Assembly: GCA_965237725.1 (NCBI GenBank)
Contig: OZ250151.1
Span: 2,604,001-2,668,000, forward strand
DNA length: 64,000 nt
Reading direction: 5' to 3'
DNA from: G965237725 sp965237725
GTDB lineage: Bacteria; Pseudomonadota; Gammaproteobacteria; Arenicellales; Poriferihabitantaceae
Positions 8,253 through 16,763 of this stretch are shown one piece after another (the first letter of the stretch is position 1; each line of letters begins with the position of its first letter). Both the position numbers and the translations under genes were made by a program. The notes beneath the pieces are model-generated. The model worked only from the letters and a program-made list of their open reading frames with translations. It did no database searches and was not told the origin of the DNA.

Positions 8253-8540
8253 TCAATAAGAATGAATCACATCGCCCTCTGTAATCGGCTCCAGGGTCAT
8301 ACCACATCGTTCGATCATGGGTTTGACCAATTCCTGCACCATAGGTACTGCAGATTCGGCAGCATTTTGATCCACATAATTGCTGACAAGCAACCATTTA
8401 TCTGAGCCCGACTGAATCATGTGATGGCCGATGTGGTGTTCGCTGGCTTTAACCGCGGGTATCACGTCATTCTCATACCAGGCCAACAATTCATCTGCTT
8501 TTCCTGGGTTACAGGTTATCCAGTAAGTTTTTGAATACAT
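8253..8540 (-). CDS. Small ABM/dimeric ferredoxin-like fold protein
   Basis: A 95-residue protein without signal peptide. The pattern (YSKTYWITCNPGKADELLAW at the start, then a helix, then KWLLVSNYVD) resembles the dimeric alpha-beta-barrel fold of antibiotic biosynthesis monooxygenase (ABM) and NIPSNAP-like proteins: a first beta strand, a helix that starts with G-K, and a WLLV strand. Such proteins are often small oxygenases, isomerases or accessory subunits in catabolic operons. It is 41 bases upstream of the TIM-barrel gene in the same direction, so the two form a pair. Function not established. Confidence 0.6.
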   Translation of the reverse strand: MYSKTYWITCNPGKADELLAWYENDVIPAVKASEHHIGHHMIQSGSDKWLLVSNYVDQNAAESAVPMVQELVKPMIERCGMTLEPITEGDVIHSY

Positions 8541-8602
8541 AGTAATTTTCTCAATGTTTGCTTCTGGGAAATCCAGCTTAGCAAAATTATTTTGAATCGA
8601 TT

Positions 8603-9070
8603 CTATTTGTAGAATAATCTTTTGGTTATTTCGAAACTGGTTTTGTCAATCCAGTATCGGGTGGTTCGACCCAGGGTAATCCGGCTCACCCCGGAGACCT
8701 GGCCCTGCTCGATTATGGGCAAGAGCAATCCCTGAAACAACACAATATAATGTGATGCATCTTCGGTGAAACCAATTTTAAAATGCTTCAGATTGGTTTG
8801 TTCTGTAGTTTGATCGCTTTGACCTTGAAACTCTTGCAAACTAATCAACCAGGCCTTGAGTAAATTTCCGGACAGCATTTTGCTCTGGGACTGCGTGGTT
8901 AAAAAATCTTCCGTGGTCGAGTCCATACAGACATACCCATCGGTGAATGCGCACCCGCCTGCGGCAATGGCATATTGTTCGCTTGCCTCGCGCTCCAGGT
9001 CCATATCACCACCACCACTGGCATTGAATGACAGCAGCAGTGCGCAAAGGGCGAGGGAGAATCTGCTCAA
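8603..9070 (-). CDS. Hypothetical exported protein
   Basis: A 155-residue protein with a likely N-terminal signal peptide (MSRFSLALCALLLSFNASGG). No family is recognised. The mature part has two cysteines close together near residues 40-48 (GGCAFTDGYVCM), which may form a disulfide, and ends in a basic, aromatic tail. It follows the DUF4329 gene by about 35 bases in the same direction and may be its partner. Periplasmic or surface location is inferred from the signal peptide. Confidence 0.6.
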   Translation of the reverse strand: MSRFSLALCALLLSFNASGGGDMDLEREASEQYAIAAGGCAFTDGYVCMDSTTEDFLTTQSQSKMLSGNLLKAWLISLQEFQGQSDQTTEQTNLKHFKIGFTEDASHYIVLFQGLLLPIIEQGQVSGVSRITLGRTTRYWIDKTSFEITKRLFYK

Positions 9071-9104
9071 AAGTGATTACCTATAACTGGGCTATAGTTG
9101 GCGC

Positions 9105-10466
9105 CTAGTTGGCGATGGTACCTAAGGTTATTATCGCGCCGTCAGAAAAACGGTGATATTTGAACGCTCCCGCTGGCGTGCCCAGATAACCATCGAATCC
9201 AAATGCGTTATCAGAGGCAATATCCGTAGGGGAGAAGTTTTCGTTGTCGAATCTTGGGTCAAATGCGGCGTGGGTATGGTAGGTTGCGGTGGTAGCTGCG
9301 CCGGATGGCACGATAGTAAATGGGGCGGGCAAAAGAATACTTGCAGGCCCACCCTGAATCGGTGAGGTACTGGAAAAACTGCCATCAGCAAGACGATAAA
9401 TATAACCGCCGTGCTCCCGATTCTGGGCAACAGAAACCGGGTTTATTCCGTTTAGCACAATTTTTGCAGCCTCATTCTGGGAGGCAAATCGAGGAGAGGC
9501 ATCTGAACTGCTGCTACCAGAACTCAGCGCCACCCCGGCAACAACCAGGGCGCCTGGGATTAAATATTTGTTGGTTTTTTTGACTTCACTTTGATCTTGA
9601 TCCGTTTCCGTTGCATAAAATCCGTCTACCGACCTGGATAATCTGAGGTCAACACTAAAAACCAGTCGATTTTCATTTTTCTCAAGAAATAGCGGGTTTG
9701 CGGTATTTTGAAATTCAATTTTATAAGTTTTGTTATTTTTTCGTTTGCCATAACTTATCGATTTATAGCCGGCACCGTTTTGCTGTTTAAAAAAGTCAAC
9801 AGCCAGATATTGCTGGTTAAATGTCTTTGAGAACGAAAACACAGAACCAACCTGGTTTGCGCCACGATGCACAGCCATCATGGTGAAATCAAATTGCTCG
9901 CCAGACAAACCCAGGGCATTTACTGTTCGCTCTTCCAGATTTGTCGACTCTATTCGCGTCTGGGCATAATTTAGCTTCAGGGTTTTTGACAGCGTGCCGG
10001 CCACAGCAAATCCACTGTAATCGTAGCGCTGATTTAGTCCACCATGGAATAAATACGGATCCATTCCGGAATATTCGCTCCTGATTTTAGACGTGGTATT
10101 GCCATTTCCTTGAAATACATCCAGCCTGATTCCACCCAATGTTAGCCCGAACTGATTCAGATTTTCATCGTCAGCCAAGACGTTGCCAATGTGGACTTTT
10201 CCAAAACTCAGGTTATGATTTAGATTAACTTCACTATAGATAACAGGCGATAGATCAACATAGGCATTACTGCGCCTGGATTGACCAGCATCTTCATATT
10301 CATAATAGACATATCCGTCACTCGCAGAAGTATAGAATTCCACGGATTGATGTTTCGATTGTGGTAATTGTTGCGCCAGTATGGGTTGTGTAAGAATGGC
10401 GCTTACAAGAAGACACAGCAATCCATAACCCTGTTTAATAATTTTTCTAAAATTTTTATTTTTCAT
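9105..10466 (-). CDS. Exported beta-rich protein with C-terminal DUF4329 (JAB-like) domain
   Basis: A 453-residue protein with a signal peptide (about residues 1-32, ending LAQ). Residues 35-290 are rich in short alternating hydrophobic strands with aromatic girdles (YVYYEYEDA, FGLTLGGIRLDVF), as in outer-membrane barrels. A hydrophobic stretch (LIPGALVVAGVAL) and a serine-rich linker follow, then a C-terminal domain of about 115 residues matching DUF4329: HGGYIYRL, then YHTH at 396-399 and ENFSPTD at 409-415. The HTH...SxxD pattern is that of JAB/JAMM metallo-isopeptidases. DUF4329 is otherwise known mainly at the ends of Rhs-type toxins. Barrel plus DUF4329 is unusual. Function unknown; toxin export or surface proteolysis are guesses. 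Confidence 0.6.
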   Translation of the reverse strand: MKNKNFRKIIKQGYGLLCLLVSAILTQPILAQQLPQSKHQSVEFYTSASDGYVYYEYEDAGQSRRSNAYVDLSPVIYSEVNLNHNLSFGKVHIGNVLADDENLNQFGLTLGGIRLDVFQGNGNTTSKIRSEYSGMDPYLFHGGLNQRYDYSGFAVAGTLSKTLKLNYAQTRIESTNLEERTVNALGLSGEQFDFTMMAVHRGANQVGSVFSFSKTFNQQYLAVDFFKQQNGAGYKSISYGKRKNNKTYKIEFQNTANPLFLEKNENRLVFSVDLRLSRSVDGFYATETDQDQSEVKKTNKYLIPGALVVAGVALSSGSSSSDASPRFASQNEAAKIVLNGINPVSVAQNREHGGYIYRLADGSFSSTSPIQGGPASILLPAPFTIVPSGAATTATYHTHAAFDPRFDNENFSPTDIASDNAFGFDGYLGTPAGAFKYHRFSDGAIITLGTIAN

Positions 10467-10600
10467 TTTTTCCCCAATGGCTTTGGTGATGTCGTTAGAA
10501 TGTTAACATAGCTTTGGTTGTAATCACTTTTGCGTATTCTTTAGGTGATGAATTTTTGTATTAAAGAAATTGAATTTCAAGTGCCAATTCCTGAATTGCT

Positions 10601-11203
10601 ATGTCCATAGATGCCTATTTAAACCAATATAGTCATAAAAAACAGATTACTCTGATTGGACCATTTTGTCGGAATTTGCAAGAAAAACCAGAACCGGTGA
10701 TTTTTGTAGATTCCGGGACTCATTTTCGCAAATCAAATGAAGGCATTTCTGTTGGAGACGGAGATTCATTTGATGGAAAAATTGATGTATCCCTCAATCC
10801 GGACAAAGATTTTTCAGATCTGGCATTTGCTCTTGATAATATTCCGCAAAACTTTAGCGAAATAAACTTGATTGGATTTCTGGGCGGGAGAAGAGACCAT
10901 GAAATGTTTAACATTGGAGAAGCCCATCACTTTCTGAAATCCAGAGAGAGTCCGACCTCGCTTTTTTTTGACGATAAAATTTATGGCTACTCCGCTGGGC
11001 AGTGGCGGTTTGAGCGGCAGGGTAGCTTTAGTATTGCGGTCATAGAAGCGACTTCTCTTACCCTGACTGGCGACTGTATGTATCAATGTGTTGAAAAAAC
11101 CACATTTAACCCACTTTGCTCTTTGGGCTTGAGTAATATAGGCCAAGGTACCATATTACTTAACTGTGACGATCCGGCTTTTGTGCTATTCGAAGAATTG
11201 TAA
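10601..11203 (+). CDS. Thiamine pyrophosphokinase-like protein (divergent)
   Basis: A 200-residue protein that matches the catalytic half of thiamine pyrophosphokinase. VDSGTHF and SVGDGDSFDG (residues about 35-60) parallel the kinase GDxDS nucleotide/magnesium site. Then NPDKDFSDLAFAL matches the Lys-Asp-x-Thr-Asp helix, and FLGGRRDHEMFNI (about 93-105) matches the GGRxDH motif. The thiamine-binding C-terminal half is short. TPK makes thiamine diphosphate from thiamine and ATP. Divergence at the usual Thr (here Ser) and the context leave open that it acts on another alcohol. It stands alone before aroE, divergent from the DUF4329 gene. Confidence 0.55.
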   Translation: MSIDAYLNQYSHKKQITLIGPFCRNLQEKPEPVIFVDSGTHFRKSNEGISVGDGDSFDGKIDVSLNPDKDFSDLAFALDNIPQNFSEINLIGFLGGRRDHEMFNIGEAHHFLKSRESPTSLFFDDKIYGYSAGQWRFERQGSFSIAVIEATSLTLTGDCMYQCVEKTTFNPLCSLGLSNIGQGTILLNCDDPAFVLFEEL

Positions 11204-11255
11204 ATTTACTCGTACAATTTAATCATCATTAATTTCAATCCCAGCTTAATTCAAC

Positions 11256-12107
11256 ATGCCCGACCTGTTTGATTTCAAGGCAAAATCATCCGCCTTCGCG
11301 GTGATGGGAAACCCCGTGGTCCACAGCAAGTCCCCCGAGATTCATGGGTTGTTCGCCCAGCAGTGTGGCGTAACCCTGAACTACGATTCCATCCAGGTTG
11401 ATCAGGGTGGATTTGATCCGGCCGTCAGTCACTTTTTCGCCAACGGCGGCGCCGGGCTGAATATTACCGTTCCTTATAAAGTAGAAGCGTGGCAGCTGTG
11501 CCAGACCCTGCCGAATTCCACAAGCAGTCGGGCGCAAAAGGCTGAAGCTGTGAACACCCTTAAAATTAATCATGACCAGTCCCTATTCGGCGACAATACT
11601 GACGGCTACGGACTGGTTGCCGACCTGCAAAACAATATCGATTTTGAAATTCAGGATAAATCCATTCTTGTGATTGGTGCCGGTGGGGCTGTTCGTGGCG
11701 TGCTTGGGCCTTTACTCGACTGTATGCCCGAAAGCATCAGCGTGGCCAATCGCACCGTGGACAAGGCCAAGGCCTTGGCCCAAACATTTGATGACAAAGT
11801 AAAGGCCGTTGCACTGGACCGGATTGAGCCTCAAGGGGTTGATCTTATAATCAATGGTACCGCCGCCAGCCTGGATGGAAACCTCCCTGATATAACATCG
11901 GCGTGTATTGGCCCGAACACCGTTGTCTACGATATGATGTATGGCATACAGCCGACGGTGTTTATGCAATGGGCGCTGGCAACGGGTGCGTGCCAGGCCC
12001 ATGATGGCCTGGGCATGCTGGTTGAACAGGCTGCTGAATCATTTTTCATCTGGCATCAACAACGCCCAGACAGTCAGTCGGTCATCCGAGCATTGAGAAA
12101 GGCCTGA
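11256..12107 (+). CDS. aroE: Shikimate dehydrogenase
   Basis: A 283-residue NADP-dependent shikimate dehydrogenase that reduces 3-dehydroshikimate in aromatic amino acid synthesis. Clear motifs are VHSKSPEIHG (shikimate-binding serines, about residues 22-31), NVTVPYK (catalytic lysine, about 68-74), GDNTDG (catalytic aspartate), and the NADP loop VIGAGGAVRG followed by VANRT. Length is normal. Four bases separate it from the next gene, so the two are cotranscribed. Confidence 0.96.
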   Translation: MPDLFDFKAKSSAFAVMGNPVVHSKSPEIHGLFAQQCGVTLNYDSIQVDQGGFDPAVSHFFANGGAGLNITVPYKVEAWQLCQTLPNSTSSRAQKAEAVNTLKINHDQSLFGDNTDGYGLVADLQNNIDFEIQDKSILVIGAGGAVRGVLGPLLDCMPESISVANRTVDKAKALAQTFDDKVKAVALDRIEPQGVDLIINGTAASLDGNLPDITSACIGPNTVVYDMMYGIQPTVFMQWALATGACQAHDGLGMLVEQAAESFFIWHQQRPDSQSVIRALRKA

Positions 12108-12111
12108 CACT

Positions 12112-13032
12112 ATGGCGAAAAATTTTGATAACTCTCTGGTAATAGCGATATCGTCCAGAGCTTTGTTTGACCTGACCGAAAGCCATGAGGTTTATACCGA
12201 AAAGGGTATAGATGCCTATTGCCAATATCAAATCGATCACGAAAATGAAACCCTGGACCCCGGGGTTGCATTCCCCATGGTTAAAAAATTTCTCGGCCTA
12301 AACGGAAAAATTAAAGACGGTAAAACCGGAGACAAAACCGGTCAACATATTGAAATCGTATTGATTTCGAGAAACAGTGCGGACACCGGCTTACGTATCT
12401 TTAATTCAATCGAGCACTATGGGCTGGACATCACCCGGGCGGTATTTACTGGTGGGCAATCGCCCTATCAATACGTTCGGCCATTTGGTGCCGACTTGTT
12501 CCTGTCTGCCGACCCACTGGACGTATCCCAGGCTCTGGATGCGGGTCATGCCGCCGCAACCATTTTACCTTCGGAAAGCAACAACAAAGAGAATTCAGAA
12601 CTAAAAATTGCATTCGATGGTGACGCGGTTTTATTTTCTGATGCGGCGGAACAGGTTTATCAACAGCACGGCCTCGATGAATTTAGTAAAACAGAAAAAC
12701 AGGCTGCGGACCTGCCTTTGCCCGGCGGCCCGTTTAAGAAGATTCTGTATGCCCTGCATCAAATTCAGCAGCAACACAAACACTCACCTATTAGAACCGC
12801 ATTAATTACCGCGCGGGGTGCGCCGGCTCATGAGCGGGTGATAAAAACCTTGCGCGCCTGGGATATCAGGATCGATGAAAGTTTTTTTCTCGGCGGAATG
12901 GATAAAGGTGAGTTTTTGAGAACCTTTGATGCGGACATATTTTTCGATGATCAGCGCGGCCATTGCGAATCGGCGAGAAAACATGTGCCTACCGGCCATG
13001 TGCCCTCTGGGATTGCAAATAAACCGGACTAG
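12112..13032 (+). CDS. 5'-nucleotidase, cN-I family
   Basis: A 306-residue protein of the 5'-nucleotidase family related to animal cytosolic nucleotidase I. HAD-like elements are visible: ELKIAFDGDAVLF (about residues 163-175, the nucleophile strand), RTALITARGAP (motif II) and DIFFDDQRGH (about 281-290, motif IV). Members dephosphorylate nucleoside 5'-monophosphates in the cytoplasm. It follows aroE by four bases and converges on lysA. Confidence 0.88.
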   Translation: MAKNFDNSLVIAISSRALFDLTESHEVYTEKGIDAYCQYQIDHENETLDPGVAFPMVKKFLGLNGKIKDGKTGDKTGQHIEIVLISRNSADTGLRIFNSIEHYGLDITRAVFTGGQSPYQYVRPFGADLFLSADPLDVSQALDAGHAAATILPSESNNKENSELKIAFDGDAVLFSDAAEQVYQQHGLDEFSKTEKQAADLPLPGGPFKKILYALHQIQQQHKHSPIRTALITARGAPAHERVIKTLRAWDIRIDESFFLGGMDKGEFLRTFDADIFFDDQRGHCESARKHVPTGHVPSGIANKPD

Positions 13033-13048
13033 AAAATTCTTGGGGACT

Positions 13049-14302
13049 CTATGGGATGAAAGCTTCACCCGCGTATAACGATTCCAGAGACTCCCTTTGT
13101 TTCACAATGTGAAATTGATCTCCATCTACCATTACTTCAGCGGGTCTCGGACGTGAATTGTAGTTTGAGCTCATTACCGCACCGTATGCACCACAAGTTC
13201 TAATCGCCAGTAGGTCGTTTTGTTCAATTTTTAGTTCACGGTTTTTGCCCAGAAAGTCGCCACTTTCACAAACCGGACCAACAACATCGTAGGTCGCGCC
13301 CGCCCGGCTCCCGGACTTATCCACCTCTACTATTTCCTGATAGGCCTGGTAAAGCGCGGGGCGAAGTAAATCATTCATCGCCGCATCAACCACACAAAAA
13401 TTAGTCAGCTCATTATTCTTTATATAGTGCACTCGGGTGAGCAGGACCCCGGCATTGGCAATTATCGCGCGACCAGGTTCAATGGTTACCTGATATTGTT
13501 TGTCACGATTTTTGAGCTGGTCGAATATAACTTGCCAGTACTGCGCTGGGCTTGGCGGTTGCTCATCACTGTAGCGAACACCAAGACCGCCACCAAAATC
13601 GATGTGGTCAATGATTATCCCAAGATCTTCCAGCTGGTCGATAAAATGTAACACCCGTTCCAGGGCATCACGATAGGGGCCAAGGTCTGTAAGCTGTGAA
13701 CCAATATGACAGGCCACACCATGAATATGAATGTTTTTGTCGATTGATGCCTGCTTATAAATTTCCAGCGCCTTTTCAGGGGACAATCCAAATTTATTTT
13801 CTTTTAAACCGGTAGAAATATAGGGATGGGTTTTTGGATCCACGTCGGGATTAATGCGTACCGAAATGTTTGCAGTTTGAGACAGCTCGCCGGTGATGGC
13901 AGAAATTTGTTGCAACTCACCTTCTGACTCAATATTAAAACAACTCACGCCTGCTTCCAGGGCCTGGCGAATTTCCCAGGACTGTTTGCATACACCAGAA
14001 AAAATAACTTTTGCCGGATCGCCTCCTGCCGCAATAACTCGTTGTAATTCTCCACCGGAAACAATATCAAATCCCGACCCGAGTTTTGCCAGCAGATTCA
14101 GTATGGCAAGATTGCCATTGGCTTTTACCGCATAACAAATTTGGTGGGGAAAATCTCCAAAGGCATTATTAAATGCATGCCAGTGTCTTTCCAGTGTGGC
14201 CCGGGAGTAAACGTAACAGGGCGTATCCACCTCCCGTGCAATATCCCCTAGCGAGACCCGCTCAGCAAATAGCACATCCTTTTTATATTCAAAATAGTCC
14301 AT
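13049..14302 (-). CDS. lysA: Diaminopimelate decarboxylase
   Basis: A 417-residue PLP enzyme, fold type III, that makes L-lysine from meso-diaminopimelate. The PLP lysine lies in CYAVKANGNL (about residues 55-64). Also present are HIGSQL, the glycine-rich phosphate-binding GGGLGV segment, and the catalytic CESGDF near residue 345. The preceding gene on this strand is an LptM-type lipoprotein, the common gammaproteobacterial order. The usual next gene dapF is not present; the gene instead converges on a nucleotidase 16 bases away. Confidence 0.97.
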   Translation of the reverse strand: MDYFEYKKDVLFAERVSLGDIAREVDTPCYVYSRATLERHWHAFNNAFGDFPHQICYAVKANGNLAILNLLAKLGSGFDIVSGGELQRVIAAGGDPAKVIFSGVCKQSWEIRQALEAGVSCFNIESEGELQQISAITGELSQTANISVRINPDVDPKTHPYISTGLKENKFGLSPEKALEIYKQASIDKNIHIHGVACHIGSQLTDLGPYRDALERVLHFIDQLEDLGIIIDHIDFGGGLGVRYSDEQPPSPAQYWQVIFDQLKNRDKQYQVTIEPGRAIIANAGVLLTRVHYIKNNELTNFCVVDAAMNDLLRPALYQAYQEIVEVDKSGSRAGATYDVVGPVCESGDFLGKNRELKIEQNDLLAIRTCGAYGAVMSSNYNSRPRPAEVMVDGDQFHIVKQRESLESLYAGEAFIP

Positions 14303-14481
14303 AATGATAGTTATAAAATTTGCGGGGAAGAAATTCTAAGACTGGAGATTGAGTCCAAAATTCAGGCCGGAAATAAGATCAATGACAAGACCCCATTCAC
14401 GGCTACCCTGATAACGGAAGTTTATAAGTATCGGGTCAATTCAAACCGCGTGTAATATTCGGGTGTTGGGATAAAAACGGT

Positions 14482-14676
14482 CTAGCCGTCGGTCTCTTCA
14501 GTGGTTTCTTCCGTCTCTTCATTAGATCCGTCAGTAGATTCATCGATAGATTCATCGATAGCTTCATCACTGGCCTCTTCATTCACCGCGTCAGAAGGCA
14601 GATAAAGTGGGCCGGTTTGACCACAAGCGCTCAGCAGCAGAAAACTGGCCAAAAAAAATGGTGCTATTTTTTTCAT
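14482..14676 (-). CDS. lptM: LptM-type small lipoprotein
   Basis: A small lipoprotein of about 64 residues from the ATG at 14674-14676, preceded by an in-frame extension that is probably not translated. The signal peptide MKKIAPFFLASFLLLSAC ends in a lipobox, and the mature protein begins CGQTGPLYLP, the hallmark of the YifL/LptM family. LptM helps the LPS transport translocon LptDE mature at the outer membrane in Escherichia coli. The tail here is a repetitive acidic stretch (runs of E/D with S/T), which is not conserved. It lies upstream of lysA, the usual place. Confidence 0.82.
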   Translation of the reverse strand: MKKIAPFFLASFLLLSACGQTGPLYLPSDAVNEEASDEAIDESIDESTDGSNEETEETTEETDG

Positions 14677-14814
14677 GAAACCTATGAATAATTGGGTAAT
14701 TGCTTTGGTCATAACATTGATCGCATTAAATTAGTTCTAGATTTGCTGAAGCTCGGTGAAATATTAATTGGCGCATTTAAATCTGTGGGAGCTTCTGCAG
14801 CTTTAGCCCGGATT

Positions 14815-16218
14815 TTATCCTGTATTACCCACTCTTGCATCGAGTAATTTCACCGCATCCCTGGCGGCCGCTTTTACCCTTTTTGGTGCGGTTCCTCCTG
14901 GATGGTCCCTGGATTCCACCGATCCGTTGAGATCGAGAACCTCAAACACATCAATTTCAATTTGCGCACAAAATGACTGTAGCGTTGCAAGATCAATATC
15001 AGCCAATCCAACATTATTTTCTACCGCATAGGCCACAACCTTGCCAACAACCTCATGGGCGTCGCGAAATGGTATGGCCTTTTTAACCAGATAATCCGCA
15101 AGATCCGTAGCCGTGGAATACCCTTGTAACGCAGCGGCATGCATTTTATCCCGATTAATTTCTATACCCCGCAGCATAGGCGTAAACACCTGCAAACATT
15201 GCCGGATGGTATCTACGCTATCAAACAGCGGTTCCTTGTCCTCCTGATTATCGCGGTTGTAGGCCAGTGGCTGGCCCTTCATCAACATCAACAGCGCCAT
15301 TAAATTCCCGGTCACCCGACCACATTTTCCCCGAGTCAATTCAACCGCATCCGGGTTTTTTTTCTGGGGCATGATGCTGGACCCCGTACAAAACTGGTCA
15401 CCCAGATCGATAAAACCAAATCCATCAGATGACCAAAGCACAAGCTCCTCGGACATTCGAGACAAATGCACCATTAGCAGTGCGCCGTGACTAGTAAATT
15501 CAATTAAAAAATCCCGGTCAGACACTGCATCCAGTGAATTGACGCTGATCCCATCGAAACCCAGTTCACGGGCGGTCATTTCCCTGTCTATAGGATAACT
15601 GGTACCCGCCAGTGCCGCGCATCCAAGGGGCGAGATATTTAGGCGTTTCCTGCATTCCTGCAATCGTTGATAATCTCTTTCCAGCATTTCATTCCACCCT
15701 AGGACGTGGTGGCCAAAGGTAACTGGCTGGGCCGCCTGCATATGGGTGTACCCCGGCATAATCGTCCCACACTCTCTTGACCCCAAATCAACCAGCACGC
15801 GCTGTAACTCGGTCAGCTGCATTGAGATTTCATCCAGGCTCTGCCGCAGGAATAACCGCATATCCGTGGCAACCTGATCGTTGCGTGATCGGCCGGTATG
15901 TAGTTTTTTACCAGCCTCGCCTATTTCTTTGGTCAATTCTGCCTCGATATTCATATGCACATCTTCCAGTGACTCGGACCAGGCAAATTCATTATTCTGG
16001 ATTTTTGTGCGAATTTTTTCCAGCCCCTTTTCAATGGATTCAAATTCCTTTTTCGAAATTACCCCGGTGAAACTCAGCATTCGAGCATGTGCAATGGAGC
16101 CATTAATATCGTGATCGTACAGCCGGTAGTCACTGGCTACGGAGGCTGAAAACTGCTCCATTACATCACTGGTGGAAGTCGAAAACCGTCCGCCCCATAA
16201 CTTTTTTGATTCGCTCAT
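14815..16218 (-). CDS. argH: Argininosuccinate lyase
   Basis: A 467-residue enzyme of the fumarase/aspartase superfamily that splits argininosuccinate into arginine and fumarate. Signatures include LWGGRFS at the N-terminus, HTGRSRNDQVATDMRL near residue 108 and the flexible-loop signature GSSIMPQKKNP near residue 280. Length is standard. It is divergent from the algZ/algR pair, as in pseudomonads, with a 545-base gap that holds a candidate small RNA. Confidence 0.97.
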   Translation of the reverse strand: MSESKKLWGGRFSTSTSDVMEQFSASVASDYRLYDHDINGSIAHARMLSFTGVISKKEFESIEKGLEKIRTKIQNNEFAWSESLEDVHMNIEAELTKEIGEAGKKLHTGRSRNDQVATDMRLFLRQSLDEISMQLTELQRVLVDLGSRECGTIMPGYTHMQAAQPVTFGHHVLGWNEMLERDYQRLQECRKRLNISPLGCAALAGTSYPIDREMTARELGFDGISVNSLDAVSDRDFLIEFTSHGALLMVHLSRMSEELVLWSSDGFGFIDLGDQFCTGSSIMPQKKNPDAVELTRGKCGRVTGNLMALLMLMKGQPLAYNRDNQEDKEPLFDSVDTIRQCLQVFTPMLRGIEINRDKMHAAALQGYSTATDLADYLVKKAIPFRDAHEVVGKVVAYAVENNVGLADIDLATLQSFCAQIEIDVFEVLDLNGSVESRDHPGGTAPKRVKAAARDAVKLLDARVGNTG

Positions 16219-16344
16219 TTTGTCGATTTTTCGCCGTAAAATTGATGAAATGCCTGGTTTTTAATCGGGGTTTCCGGGTTTGCTACAGCTCATTCGGAAA
16301 AATGTACCGCTTGTCTAAAAGATTTGATTATCGATATGGAGATA

Positions 16345-16470
16345 GTTTACTCTTTTTCCCGAACAAGCGAAAACTTGTTCTTCTGCCAGATCTTTACCCC
16401 CTTCAGCAGACACCCCCATTCTGTTTGATCTGGTAGTATTTTTGCTCCCCTGCACCGCAGGGGAGTTTTT
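16345..16470 (+). ncRNA. Candidate C-rich small RNA between argH and algZ
   Basis: No ORF explains this stretch, but it shows three stem-loops in order. The first is GAACAAG/CTTGTTC at 16361-16380. The second is CCAGATC/GATCTGG (16385-16391 with 16427-16433), whose loop holds two runs of ACCCCC. The third is a perfect intrinsic terminator at 16445-16470. A weak promoter (TTGTCT at 16311, TATGGA at 16335, 18 bases apart) would place the start near 16348. Unpaired C-runs are typical of small RNAs that pair with Shine-Dalgarno sequences. No known RNA family is recognised. Boundaries are estimates. Confidence 0.4.
16445..16470 (+). terminator. Rho-independent terminator between argH and algZ
   Basis: CTCCCCTGC and GCAGGGGAG form a perfect nine-pair stem around ACC and are followed by five T residues and CTTTT. 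It reads in the plus direction although no plus-strand gene ends nearby, which implies a separate transcript upstream of it. Confidence 0.85.
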
Positions 16471-16763
16471 CTTTTCTTCCATCCTGGGTTATCACAACCA
16501 TCTGCCGTTAATTTGATCTGGATTGAACCATTGTTGTTGTTACAAAATTGCCTGGGTTATTGCCAGCGTAATTGCCAGGGTAATTGCTTGCGTTATCGAG
16601 ATTATTTTTGTAACTAATACAGGATCAAAATCTGAAATGCTCTGCTATACTTTCGACGAGGGGTTTTAATTGTGACGCTGCAGGGATCTATAGCCCGGTT
16701 CGTTGTTTGAACCGATTAATACCTTAATCAATCAGTTTAAAATTATTTCGTTAACAATCAAGC

